Assembly (NCBI RefSeq): GCF_000934755.1
Contig: NZ_JYNP01000005.1
Location: forward strand, 124,001-188,000
DNA length: 64,000 nt
Direction: 5' to 3'
DNA from: Desulfonatronovibrio magnus
GTDB lineage: Bacteria; Desulfobacterota; Desulfovibrionia; Desulfovibrionales; Desulfonatronovibrionaceae
Positions 17,630 through 26,063 of the stretch are shown one piece after another. The translations under genes and the position numbers were made by a program. The first letter of the stretch is position 1. Each line of letters opens with the position of its first letter. The notes beneath the pieces were generated by a model, which worked only from the letters and a program-made list of their open reading frames with translations, was not told the origin of the DNA and made no database searches.

Positions 17630-17769
17630 GTAATTGTTCAGCCATTTGCATGTGGCATGGGGACTGGCTCTTCCCGCACTTATTATTAAAATCCTGTCAA
17701 TCATCCTTTAGAATAATAAGTGCGGGGGGGCCTCTCCCCTGCTTTCCTTAAAAAAGGCTAAACTGTTAC
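17630..17769 (+). mobile_element. MITE-A copy 2 upstream of hisI
   Basis: A 140-bp element has ends GTAATTGTTCAGCC and GGCTAAACTGTTAC. The flanks TAATAAAG (17622-17629) and CAATAAAG (17770-17777) agree at 7 of 8 positions, a slightly decayed target duplication. The interior is a hairpin (CCCGCACTTATTAT pairing with ATAATAAGTGCGGG). The right-hand duplication supplies part of the AAAGGAG ribosome binding site of hisI. Confidence 0.85.
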
Positions 17770-17787
17770 CAATAAAGGAGATTTGTT

Positions 17788-18159
17788 TTGAAACCGGATT
17801 TTGCCAAGGGAAACGGCCTGCTGCCAGCCATTGTGCAGGAACATGCTACAGGGGAAGTGCTAATGCTGGCCTATGTCAATGAAGATGCCTGGGATAAAAC
17901 CCTGGAAAGCAAAGAAGCACATTATTACAGCCGCAGCAGGAACTGCATCTGGCATAAAGGAGGAACCTCCGGCCATGTGCAGAAAATTAAAGAAATCAGG
18001 GTGGATTGCGACTTAGATACAATTCTATATAAAGTGGAACAGGTCGGGGGCGCTGCCTGTCATAAGGGTTATAAGAGCTGTTTCTTTACCAAAGCCGGCA
18101 TTTCGGGCTTTGAAGTCTGCGAAAGCATGGTTTTTGATCCCAAGGAGGTATATAAGTAA
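17788..18159 (+). CDS. hisI: Phosphoribosyl-AMP cyclohydrolase
   Basis: HisI opens the purine ring of phosphoribosyl-AMP, step 3 of histidine synthesis. It is a zinc enzyme. The 123 residues are a stand-alone HisI without the HisE domain. Motifs include [23 protein letters not shown]-like [10 protein letters not shown], and the metal ligands in DCDLDT and CHKGYKSCF. It starts with TTG, 7 bases after AAAGGAG, immediately downstream of a MITE-A insertion. hisG follows with no gap. Confidence 0.96.
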   Translation: MKPDFAKGNGLLPAIVQEHATGEVLMLAYVNEDAWDKTLESKEAHYYSRSRNCIWHKGGTSGHVQKIKEIRVDCDLDTILYKVEQVGGAACHKGYKSCFFTKAGISGFEVCESMVFDPKEVYK

Positions 18160-19041
18160 ATGATAGATGATAATGTTTTGAAGCTGGGGATTCCCAAAGG
18201 TTCGCTTCAGGAAGCGACCATGCGCCTTTTTGCCAGGGCTGGCTGGAAAATCAAGCCTCATCATCGCAATTATTTTCCTGAAGTCAATGATAATGAACTG
18301 GTCTGTTCTCTTTGCAGGGCCCAGGAAATTTCCAGGTATGTTGAAAATGCAACCATGGACGCAGGCCTTACCGGCAAAGACTGGATTATGGAGAATAACT
18401 CTGATGTGGTGGTGGTATCAGATCTGGTTTATTCCAAGGTCAGCAACAGACCGGCCAGGTGGGTTCTGGCTGTGGCCGGCGATTCTCCCTACAAAAGACC
18501 TGAGGATCTCGGAGGAAAAAAAATTGCCACCGAACTCAAAAATTTTACCTTCAATTATTTTAAAAACGCAGGCATTGATGTGGAAGTTGAGTTTTCCTGG
18601 GGTGCCACCGAGGCCAAGGTTGTGGAAGGCCTGGCTGATGCCATTGTTGAAGTAACTGAAACCGGGACCACAATTAAGGCTCACGGATTGAGAATTATTG
18701 CAGAACTCCTTCAAACCAATACCCAGTTCATAGCCAATAAAAAGGCCTGGGATGATCCCTGGAAGAGAAAAAAGATTGAAACCATCAATACCCTTTTGCA
18801 TGGAGCCTTGAGGGCTGATCGTCTGGTTGGGCTGAAAATGAACGTGCCTCAAAATGGTATGGATGACATTATGGACCTTCTTCCCAGCATGACCGCTCCT
18901 ACTGTAGCCAATTTATATAATACCGACTGGTTGTCTGTGGAGATTGTAGTCGAGGAGAATCAGGTTCGCGACCTGGTGCCTCAGTTGCAGGCCAGGGGAG
19001 CAGAGGCCATTATAGAGTATTCCCTGAATAAGGTCATCTGA
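18160..19041 (+). CDS. hisG: ATP phosphoribosyltransferase, long form
   Basis: HisG joins ATP and PRPP in the first, feedback-controlled step of histidine synthesis. The 293 residues indicate the long form with a C-terminal ACT-like regulatory domain (about 215-293), so no HisZ partner is needed. Motifs include LGIPKGSL at the start, DAGLTGKDW, and the PRPP-binding VEVTETGTTIKAHGLRI. An AAGGAGG site lies inside the end of hisI, so the pair is translationally linked. Confidence 0.96.
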   Translation: MIDDNVLKLGIPKGSLQEATMRLFARAGWKIKPHHRNYFPEVNDNELVCSLCRAQEISRYVENATMDAGLTGKDWIMENNSDVVVVSDLVYSKVSNRPARWVLAVAGDSPYKRPEDLGGKKIATELKNFTFNYFKNAGIDVEVEFSWGATEAKVVEGLADAIVEVTETGTTIKAHGLRIIAELLQTNTQFIANKKAWDDPWKRKKIETINTLLHGALRADRLVGLKMNVPQNGMDDIMDLLPSMTAPTVANLYNTDWLSVEIVVEENQVRDLVPQLQARGAEAIIEYSLNKVI

Positions 19042-19086
19042 GGCGTGTTTTATCCACAACCCAAAAGTAGGTATGATCGTAAAAAG

Positions 19087-19857
19087 GTGCTAAGCACAAA
19101 ATTAAACCTCGGATTAGTTTTCATTTTACTTTTAATGTTTATATATGGGTGTGCTCATACTGGTGAACGAGTGCAGGCTGTTTCAAGTGGGCAGGTTGAA
19201 ATTCGTCTGGATCTGGCGGAAAGATATCTGTTAGAATCAGAGCCAAGAATGGCTCTGGATCAATTGCGGACTGTACAGGGCATTGCCCCGGACAATCCGC
19301 GCCTGCACTTTAACCTGGGTATGACTTACAGTGTCCTGGATGATTTTTCAAGATCTGCAGCATCATTTGAGCGTGCTGTGGAATTAGATCCCGACTATGG
19401 AGAAGCCTGGAACAATTTAGGGCAGGTGCGGCAGTCCATGCGCGATTTTGCTGGAGCAGCTTACGCATATGAACAGGCCTTGAGTGTCAGTGAGTATATG
19501 ACTCCTGAATTTGCCGCATATAATTTAGGTTCTCTTAATATTGAAATGAAAAAGTATGATGAGGCTTTATCATGGTCCGTGCTGGGCATTGAAAAGAACA
19601 GACGTTATATTCCACTCTATGTACAGACTGCCCAATTGCTGCAGAAGGCTGAAAGGTATGCTGAAGCTGTTGAGGTCCTTGAAGCTGGAGTAACTTCTCG
19701 TCCCGACAGTGCACAGCTTCGACTGATGCTGGCTGAGCTGCTGCTTGGACTCAGTCGGGATCGTGAAGCAATGAGGTGGTTTGAAAGTATTATACAACAA
19801 AGTCCAGACAGTAATGAGGCCTCTACCGCACAAGATTACCTGGAAGTGCTCAGGTGA
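19087..19857 (+). CDS. TPR-repeat lipoprotein
   Basis: A predicted lipoprotein has a hydrophobic segment ending FIYGC (Cys22 from GTG 19087). The frame opens at GTG 19045, which would add 14 residues, and I prefer the shorter form. Several TPR units follow (for example RLHFNLGMTYSVLDDF, EAWNNLGQVRQSMRDF), in the style of PilF/PilW or other assembly scaffolds. No pilus genes are adjacent. It sits 3' of hisG and runs straight into the radical SAM gene. Confidence 0.72.
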   Translation: MLSTKLNLGLVFILLLMFIYGCAHTGERVQAVSSGQVEIRLDLAERYLLESEPRMALDQLRTVQGIAPDNPRLHFNLGMTYSVLDDFSRSAASFERAVELDPDYGEAWNNLGQVRQSMRDFAGAAYAYEQALSVSEYMTPEFAAYNLGSLNIEMKKYDEALSWSVLGIEKNRRYIPLYVQTAQLLQKAERYAEAVEVLEAGVTSRPDSAQLRLMLAELLLGLSRDREAMRWFESIIQQSPDSNEASTAQDYLEVLR

Positions 19858-19867
19858 TTCAAAAGCC

Positions 19868-21175
19868 TTGAAGATTCTCGGGGTCAACCCGTGGATTTAT
19901 GATTTTGCGGCATTCAATGTCTGGTCCAGACCTGCAGGATTGTTGTGCTGTCTTGACATGCTGCACAGGGCAGGTGCAGATACAGCTCTGGTTGACTTCA
20001 TGGCTCGTGAGATGTTTCCCGGATCCTGGCCGGAACCGCAAAGAACAGGGCGGGGCCGATACCCGAAACTTCCACTTCCCAAGCCCTGGGCCCTGCAAAA
20101 TGTGCCGAGACAGTTCAGCCGCTACGGAGCTTCACGGCAGGATGTTGTTGATGCAATGGCTGATCTGGAGCCTGGACCTGATCTGATCCTAATTACCTCA
20201 CTGATGACTTACTGGTATCCTGGTGTCATGGCTGCCATCAGGCTTATCAAGGAGCTGTTTCCCTTTACGCCTGTATGTCTTGGCGGTATTTACGCCACAT
20301 TATGTCCTGATCATGCCATGGGCACAGGAGCGGACTTTGTCTTTTCAGGTCCTCTTGAGCGTTCAGACAACTGGAATCGGCTCTGGAGCATCTCTGGACG
20401 CAAAACACCGCAGTTGCCTGTTGATGCCGGCATGAGGGCTGATGTTTCCTTTTATCCCGCCCCTGACTTTTCAATCTTAATGACCACGAGAGGTTGTCCT
20501 TTCAACTGTCCCTATTGTGCAGCGTCGGTGATTTATCCGGGATTCAGCAGATCTACCCCTGAAACTCTTATCAGGCACTTAAATCAGGAATATCAAAGAG
20601 GGGTCAGGGATTTTGCCTTTTATGATGATGCCCTGCTTGTGCATGCGCCGGGTATTCTACATCCTGTTCTAAGCTATGTCATTGATAACAAATTAGAAAT
20701 TGGGCTGCATGCTCCCAATGCCCTGCATATAAGATACCTGACTCCCAGAACATGCCGGATGTTGAGGCAGGCAGGACTTGGCACTGTAAAGCTGGGGCTG
20801 GAGACTGCCAATTTCAGCAGAAGGCAGGATACCAAGCTTCAGCTAAGAGAGTTTGAACAAGGCATCGCCAATCTGGAGCAGGCAGGATTTGTCAAGGACG
20901 ATATAGTTGTTTATATTCTCGGAGGATTGCCGGGGCAAAGTGATAAGGATCTGGAAGCGACAATCATCAGTTGTCATGCACTCGGGCTTAAGCCGGAAAT
21001 AAATTTTTACTCGCCAGTTCCGGGTACACCCTTTTTTGATAAGGCATGCGCTTATTCCAGATTCTCACTCTCTGACCCCCTGGTGCACAACAACTCTATA
21101 TGGCCGTGTTCGAAACATGGGTTTTCCTGGGAAGAGCATAAGAAGTGGAAGGACATGGTCAGAGGGAAGATTTAA
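19868..21175 (+). CDS. B12-binding-type radical SAM protein
   Basis: TTG 19868, 10 bases after AGGTGA, gives 435 residues. An N-terminal Rossmann-like region (LVDFMARE, LILITSLMTYWYPGV, CLGGIYATL) resembles B12-binding domains but lacks an obvious D-x-H-x-x-G. The radical SAM motif CPFNCPYCA lies at about residue 210, followed by the GLETANF and YILGGLPGQSDKD motifs of the Elp3/MiaB-type fold. The reaction is unknown. It lies between a TPR lipoprotein and lptF. Confidence 0.8.
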   Translation: MKILGVNPWIYDFAAFNVWSRPAGLLCCLDMLHRAGADTALVDFMAREMFPGSWPEPQRTGRGRYPKLPLPKPWALQNVPRQFSRYGASRQDVVDAMADLEPGPDLILITSLMTYWYPGVMAAIRLIKELFPFTPVCLGGIYATLCPDHAMGTGADFVFSGPLERSDNWNRLWSISGRKTPQLPVDAGMRADVSFYPAPDFSILMTTRGCPFNCPYCAASVIYPGFSRSTPETLIRHLNQEYQRGVRDFAFYDDALLVHAPGILHPVLSYVIDNKLEIGLHAPNALHIRYLTPRTCRMLRQAGLGTVKLGLETANFSRRQDTKLQLREFEQGIANLEQAGFVKDDIVVYILGGLPGQSDKDLEATIISCHALGLKPEINFYSPVPGTPFFDKACAYSRFSLSDPLVHNNSIWPCSKHGFSWEEHKKWKDMVRGKI

Positions 21176-21183
21176 TTTAGAAT

Positions 21184-22347
21184 ATGAAAATACTCCACAA
21201 ACAGATACTTAAGGAGGTCAGCCTCATATTTGTGATCACCCTGACCTCCATGATATCGCTTATAGTCATCGGTCGGATGATTGATCTTAAAGATGTGTTT
21301 GTGGGGCAGAATATTGCTATACTGGATGTGCTCAAGGCTTTTTTCTATCTGAGTCCATCCTTTATGAGCCTGGTAATTCCCATAGCCTGCATGCTGAGTA
21401 TTTTTCTGTGCTTTTTGCGCATGGCTTCGGACCGTGAGTTAACAGCTCTGCAAGCCAGCGGCATATCAATACGCAATCTGTTTTTTGCACCGCTAATATT
21501 TTCATTTGCTGCCTTTGGCATCACATTGTTTGTGTCCATGGAACTTGTTTCCTGGGGAGCGGACAATTTTAGAAAGACAGCCCTGGAAATGATCCGTGAC
21601 CAGACAGAGGTGTCAGTGCAACCTGGTATTTTTAATCAGCATTTGCCGGGACTGGCCATTTATGCCCAGCAGACTGATCTGGACACCAGTGAACTTAAGG
21701 GGGTGTTCATCAGGGATGATACTCGCGGGGATGTTCCTTTGACCATAGTTGCACCAACTGGAAAAATTGTTTCTGACGCTGAGCAGGGGGAAATACTGTT
21801 TATTTTACAAGATGGAAGGATTTACGGCCTTGACAGGAATGAGGTGTCAGTGGTCACTTTTGGCGAGTACACAGTCCGTTTAGATTTGAAAGGTCTTATA
21901 GGCAGCGTGGAGTTAAGTGACAAGGACCCTGAAGAAATGTCCTGGTCTGAATTGAGTACTGCCCGTTTGGAAGCAGAGGGAGGATCTGCTCATTATCGCT
22001 CTGTCATATTAGAACAACACAAAAGATTTGCCTTGCCTATGGCTTGTCTTGTTTTGGGCTTTTTTGCCCTCCCATTAGGGATGTCTCTGCAGGGAGTGGG
22101 GCGTAATTGGGGGCTTTTCCTGGCCATAGTATGTTTTCTGGCGTACTATAGTCTTTTTACCATGGGCTACAGCCTGGGGGAAATGGGCCTGATTCCACTT
22201 GCACTTGCCTTGTGGATTCCAAATTTGCTTTTTGCGGGCATAGCAGCAACAGGATTTTATTTTTTTGGCAAGGGCAGACAGTTTAACCTTAAAGCAATGT
22301 CAGAAAAGCTGCTGGGAAAAGAAGACAATGCTGACCATCCTGCATAA
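21184..22347 (+). CDS. lptF: LPS export ABC transporter permease LptF
   Basis: LptF is one of the two inner-membrane permeases that extract lipopolysaccharide for transport to the outer membrane with LptB and LptC. The 387 residues have an N-terminal pair of membrane segments (KEVSLIFVITLTSMISLI), a large periplasmic beta-jellyroll region (about 130-260), and a further group of membrane segments at the C-terminus. The start of lptG lies 20 bases inside its 3' end. Which of the pair is F and which is G rests on order and similarity by eye. Confidence 0.92.
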   Translation: MKILHKQILKEVSLIFVITLTSMISLIVIGRMIDLKDVFVGQNIAILDVLKAFFYLSPSFMSLVIPIACMLSIFLCFLRMASDRELTALQASGISIRNLFFAPLIFSFAAFGITLFVSMELVSWGADNFRKTALEMIRDQTEVSVQPGIFNQHLPGLAIYAQQTDLDTSELKGVFIRDDTRGDVPLTIVAPTGKIVSDAEQGEILFILQDGRIYGLDRNEVSVVTFGEYTVRLDLKGLIGSVELSDKDPEEMSWSELSTARLEAEGGSAHYRSVILEQHKRFALPMACLVLGFFALPLGMSLQGVGRNWGLFLAIVCFLAYYSLFTMGYSLGEMGLIPLALALWIPNLLFAGIAATGFYFFGKGRQFNLKAMSEKLLGKEDNADHPA

Positions 22348-23398
22348 ATATCTGCTACGGCAAAATTTCATTCTTATGTCCATCATCCTGATTTCAGGGA
22401 TTGCCATTTACTTGATTGTGGACTTTGTGACAAGAATGAACGCAGTGGTGGAATCCGGCATTCATGTCACAACGGCTCTCAGATATTTTGGTTACAAAAT
22501 TCCTCTCATTGTAACGCAGATCATGCCTGCCATTTTCATGCTTGCGGTTATTATTCAGCTGGCGCTTATGTATCGCAACCATGAAATGACTGCTCTGGGA
22601 ACCAGCGCCATTTCCTTTGTTCGGCCTGCCATGTTCTTTATTGCCTACTCTTTTATCATGTTTTTTATTTTGCTGCTTTTTGCTGAAACCATCGGAATCA
22701 GGGGTTATCAGGAAACCAAGATTATCTGGGACTCGGACATCAGGCAGCGTCAGATTGAGGGCAGGGGTATTGAAAATTTGTGGTTCAAGGAAGATGAGAC
22801 TATTGTTTTTATCAGGCAGGTCTGGCCTGACAGCAATATGGGCAGTGAAATTATTGTGCATCGACTCAAGGGGCAGGATACCATCCAGGAGATAATCAGG
22901 GCGCCAGGTTTTCAGGTGGAGAAAGGCGTATGGAAGCTCATGCAGCCAGTTATCACTGATGTCCATGGTTATAAAGTCACATTTCAGGAAGAATTTCAAA
23001 TGACTTTGAGAACCGACCTTTCTTCATTTTCGGCCATTGCTTCCAGGCTGCCTTACGAGTCGCTGTCAATATTTACCCTAAGCACAGTGATCACTCAGTT
23101 GCGTGACAGTGGCTCTAACGTTGAAAGGCTTGCTACTGCCTGGCACAGTAAAATCGCCTATGCCTTTGCCCTGGTTGTTATGACCATTCTGGGTCTGGCC
23201 ATGATTACCCTGATAAAGAATGTTTACGCCTTAGTTACCCTTGGGCTTGTTGTTGTATTTTTGTATTATACGGTTTATGTTTTTGGAGTGAGCTATGCTG
23301 AAGAAGGTCTCATCCCGCCATTCTGGGGTGCATGGCTTGCCAACGTCCTTTTTGGAACGCTGGGGTTGGGCCAGATTATCTGGTCGCGCCGGGAATGA
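22328..23398 (+). CDS. lptG: LPS export ABC transporter permease LptG
   Basis: This is the partner of LptF. From ATG 22328 it has 356 residues. The longer in-frame extension upstream lies wholly within lptF. The N-terminus LHKYLLRQNFILMSIILI, the periplasmic jellyroll in the middle and the three C-terminal helices match LptG. It ends 13 bases before the convergent engB stop. LptB, LptC and LptA are encoded 13 kb away, so the export machine is split over two loci in this window. Confidence 0.93.
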   Translation: MLTILHKYLLRQNFILMSIILISGIAIYLIVDFVTRMNAVVESGIHVTTALRYFGYKIPLIVTQIMPAIFMLAVIIQLALMYRNHEMTALGTSAISFVRPAMFFIAYSFIMFFILLLFAETIGIRGYQETKIIWDSDIRQRQIEGRGIENLWFKEDETIVFIRQVWPDSNMGSEIIVHRLKGQDTIQEIIRAPGFQVEKGVWKLMQPVITDVHGYKVTFQEEFQMTLRTDLSSFSAIASRLPYESLSIFTLSTVITQLRDSGSNVERLATAWHSKIAYAFALVVMTILGLAMITLIKNVYALVTLGLVVVFLYYTVYVFGVSYAEEGLIPPFWGAWLANVLFGTLGLGQIIWSRRE

Positions 23399-23410
23399 GC
23401 CTGGGGCTGA

Positions 23411-23989
23411 TCATGGGGTTGCTGACTCGATTATCAATTCCCATAGTTTGTCACGGCCTGCACCTGTTTTGGCGGAAAAGACCACTGGCGGACAGTTTAG
23501 GCCGAGGATTTTTGACCAGGTTCTGGAAATTGCGGTCAACTGCTTTTGCTTGCACTTATCTGACTTGGTCAGTACGGGTAGTATCGGAATATTCAAAGAT
23601 TGTACGTAGTGGCTCAGTTCCAGATCCAGGGCCTGGGGTTCAAGCCTGGAGTCCAGCAGGTGCACTACAGCTTTGAGCTGAAAGTTGTCCTGGATGTAAG
23701 CTTCAATGAGTCTGCTCCACTTTTCCCGCTCAGTCTTGGAGCATTTGGCGTATCCATACCCGGGAAGATCTACCAGGCTAAATCCGGAAGGTTGCACCAT
23801 GTAAAAATTGATGCTCCTTGTCTTGCCCGGCGAAGAACTGGTTCTGGCCAGTTTTTTGCTGCCTCCAAGAGTATTGATGAGGGATGATTTGCCTACATTG
23901 GATCTGCCGGCCAGTGCTATCTGGGGAATATCAATGCCGGAAAGCTGGGCTGGAGTGTAAGCTGTTTTTTCGAGTATCAGTTTGTACAT
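23411..23989 (-). CDS. engB: Ribosome biogenesis GTPase EngB (YsxC/YihA)
   Basis: EngB is an essential small GTPase needed for 50S subunit assembly. The 192 residues show G1 GRSNVGKSS (28-36), the Thr/Ser switch region GKTRSINFY, G3 DLPGYGYAK, and G4 TKSDK. It is the only minus-strand gene for some 20 kb on either side. It is transcribed away from the heptamer repeat region at 24.0 kb, which must hold its promoter. Confidence 0.96.
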   Translation of the reverse strand: MYKLILEKTAYTPAQLSGIDIPQIALAGRSNVGKSSLINTLGGSKKLARTSSSPGKTRSINFYMVQPSGFSLVDLPGYGYAKCSKTEREKWSRLIEAYIQDNFQLKAVVHLLDSRLEPQALDLELSHYVQSLNIPILPVLTKSDKCKQKQLTAISRTWSKILGLNCPPVVFSAKTGAGRDKLWELIIESATP

Positions 23990-23998
23990 GTTTTATGG

Positions 23999-24107
23999 GT
24001 CCAAGGTCCAAGGTCTAAGGTCTAAGGTCCAAGGTCCAAGGTCTAAGGTCCAAGGTTTATGGATATAGGTCTTCAGCCTTCAGCCTACAGCCTTAAACCA
24101 TAAACCT
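23999..24107. repeat. Second heptamer repeat array
   Basis: Nine 7-base units, GTCCAAG or GTCTAAG with a final GTTTATG, run from 23999 to 24061. From about 24071 the same period continues in the opposite sense (CTTCAGC, CTTCAGC, CTACAGC, CTTAAAC, CATAAAC), where CTTCAGC is the complement of the GCTGAAG unit seen at 14.9 kb. The array occupies the gap between engB and the divergent lipoprotein gene. Confidence 0.85.
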
Positions 24108-24192
24108 TTCGCTTGGGTTGTGGGTTAAGCCGAATTCAACATATGTTATGTACATTTTATTGTAAACAGTCAGTTTCGCTGGAGAAAATACT

Positions 24193-25011
24193 ATGAAAGC
24201 TGTGATCTGGTTTCTGTTTATCATTATGTCTCTTGTATCCTGCCGGAAAAATGTAGAGGATACTTATTTTGATTCCCTGGGATCCTATGGCCATATGGAA
24301 GAAACAGTTTCCTACAGTATTACCTTGCCAGGAAACGTCCTCAAACATGGTGATGGCATGGAAGCCATGTTTATGAATGAAGCAGGCAAAGAGTGTTTCA
24401 GGTTAACATCCAGGAAAGTGCTTAATCTCCAGCCTCTTGTGCAAGGCAGTCAGGACGGTTATACAGGCCGTGCGCGCCAGTTTCTAAGCTTACAAGGGGA
24501 GATTAAGCCGGAAATAGCACCTTTGACAAATGATATGACTCAGGAGTTTACGTGTTCGCTGGTTGCCTTTCCCGATTACAGCCTGGCAGGAGAAATAATC
24601 GGCCTGGAAGAAGAAAGAACCATTGTGGGCAGGAAGGATAGAGTGGTTGTTAGATTGTTTGAAGACTATCCATCAACCCTCCCGGCCTTTTTTCTGGTAG
24701 GAAGAGGGATAAGGGAGCACGGCAGAGACTTGGTCAGTATTTTCGGTTCTGGTGAAATTGTCCAGATTGTGGATGCTCCGGGCCGCTCGCAAGGGGCCGG
24801 AAAAGGGGCATTAGCTCAGGCCGAAATTATGGAAACCAACCATGAGGTTAACTACAATGACCTGATTTTTCTGGCTATGCTTAGAGTGCAGGCTGTGCAA
24901 AGAGATACCGATGACTCAGAGGAAGATGTTTCGGGTGTGCAGGAGATCTGGATAACACCTGAGATAAGGCCTGGGACAATGAAACATGAGGAGGATACAG
25001 TTGAACAATAA
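24193..25011 (+). CDS. Lipoprotein of unknown function
   Basis: The 272-residue protein starts with a short signal peptide ending LVSC (Cys17), a lipobox. The mature part is mixed alpha/beta with no domain I recognise, and the C-terminal 40 residues are acidic. The 3' end contains the AGGAGG binding site and TTG start of aroQ, so expression is linked to aroQ-efp-ftsK. No function can be inferred beyond envelope location. Confidence 0.65.
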   Translation: MKAVIWFLFIIMSLVSCRKNVEDTYFDSLGSYGHMEETVSYSITLPGNVLKHGDGMEAMFMNEAGKECFRLTSRKVLNLQPLVQGSQDGYTGRARQFLSLQGEIKPEIAPLTNDMTQEFTCSLVAFPDYSLAGEIIGLEEERTIVGRKDRVVVRLFEDYPSTLPAFFLVGRGIREHGRDLVSIFGSGEIVQIVDAPGRSQGAGKGALAQAEIMETNHEVNYNDLIFLAMLRVQAVQRDTDDSEEDVSGVQEIWITPEIRPGTMKHEEDTVEQ

Positions 25012-25483
25012 AAAAAAATATTCTATTTTAACAGTTAATGGTCCCAACTTAAAGTATCTTGGCAAAAGAAATGTTGATATTTATGGTTCAAAATCCATGG
25101 ATGATCTCCCAAGTCTACTGGATAAGCATGGTCAGAATGTATTGCAAAAGGCTGAATTAGATTTTTTTCAGGCCAACAGTGAGGGAGATATCATAGACAG
25201 GATAGAACTAGCCTGGCAGGATAAGATTTCCGGTATTGTCATAAATCCCGGAGCCTACACACATACCAGTCTGGCCCTGGCAGACTGTCTGGCCTGGATA
25301 AATATTCCATATGTGGAGGTTCACCTGAGCAATATCTGGAGCAGAGATAAAATCAGACAGCACAGCCTTACTGCGAGACACAGTATGGGGGTAGTTGCCG
25401 GTTTTGGCATAATGAGCTATGTTTATGGCTTGCAGGCTGTTGTGGACTATTTGGATATAAACATTTCTCTGGAGGGAAAATAA
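25001..25483 (+). CDS. aroQ: 3-dehydroquinate dehydratase, type II
   Basis: AroQ dehydrates 3-dehydroquinate in the shikimate pathway. TTG 25001, 6 bases after AGGAGG, gives 160 residues. An in-frame ATG at 24986 precedes the binding site and is less likely. Type II motifs are present: [12 protein letters not shown] near the N-terminus, RNVDIYG with the active-site Tyr, [12 protein letters not shown], and [11 protein letters not shown] with the catalytic His. The stop overlaps the efp start (TAATG). Confidence 0.94.
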   Translation: MNNKKKYSILTVNGPNLKYLGKRNVDIYGSKSMDDLPSLLDKHGQNVLQKAELDFFQANSEGDIIDRIELAWQDKISGIVINPGAYTHTSLALADCLAWINIPYVEVHLSNIWSRDKIRQHSLTARHSMGVVAGFGIMSYVYGLQAVVDYLDINISLEGK

Positions 25484-26043
25484 TGCTTTCGACAACCGAC
25501 TTTCGTAAAGGTTTGAAAATTGAAATCGACAATACCCCTTATGAAATTGTTGATTTTTTGCACGTAAAGCCAGGCAAGGGTGGTGCTTTTGTGCGGACCA
25601 AACTCAAAAACATGCTCACTGGCGGTGCTGTAGACCAGACTTTCAGGTCTGGAGAAAAAGTGGGCAAGCCTGATATGGAAACCAGGGACATGCAGTATCT
25701 TTATCATGACGGCAGCGGATATGTTTTTATGGATATGGGAACATATGAGCAAATTACCATTCCGGATGAAAGTATGGTGGACAAGGGAGGTTTTCTGAAA
25801 GACGGACAGACAGTCAAAACTCTGTTCTACAATGGCCAGCCATTAGATATTGATTTGCCGGCAGCAGTTGTGCTGGCAGTGAAAGAAACAGAGCCAGGCA
25901 TGAAAGGCGATACAGTATCAGGGGCATCAAAACCTGCAACTTTAGAAACCGGTCTTGTGGTCAACGTACCTCTATTTATCAATGAAGGGGATATGGTCAA
26001 AATTGATACTCGCTCCAAAGATTATCTCGGAAGAGAGTCCTAA
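25483..26043 (+). CDS. efp: Elongation factor P
   Basis: EF-P binds between the P and E sites and rescues ribosomes stalled on poly-proline. The 186 residues make the usual three beta-barrel domains. The modification loop reads [10 protein letters not shown], with the tip Lys at position 32. No epmA or epmB is in the window, so whether that Lys is modified is open. The start codon overlaps the aroQ stop. Confidence 0.97.
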   Translation: MLSTTDFRKGLKIEIDNTPYEIVDFLHVKPGKGGAFVRTKLKNMLTGGAVDQTFRSGEKVGKPDMETRDMQYLYHDGSGYVFMDMGTYEQITIPDESMVDKGGFLKDGQTVKTLFYNGQPLDIDLPAAVVLAVKETEPGMKGDTVSGASKPATLETGLVVNVPLFINEGDMVKIDTRSKDYLGRES

Positions 26044-26063
26044 TTCATCAGGAGCATTTTTTT

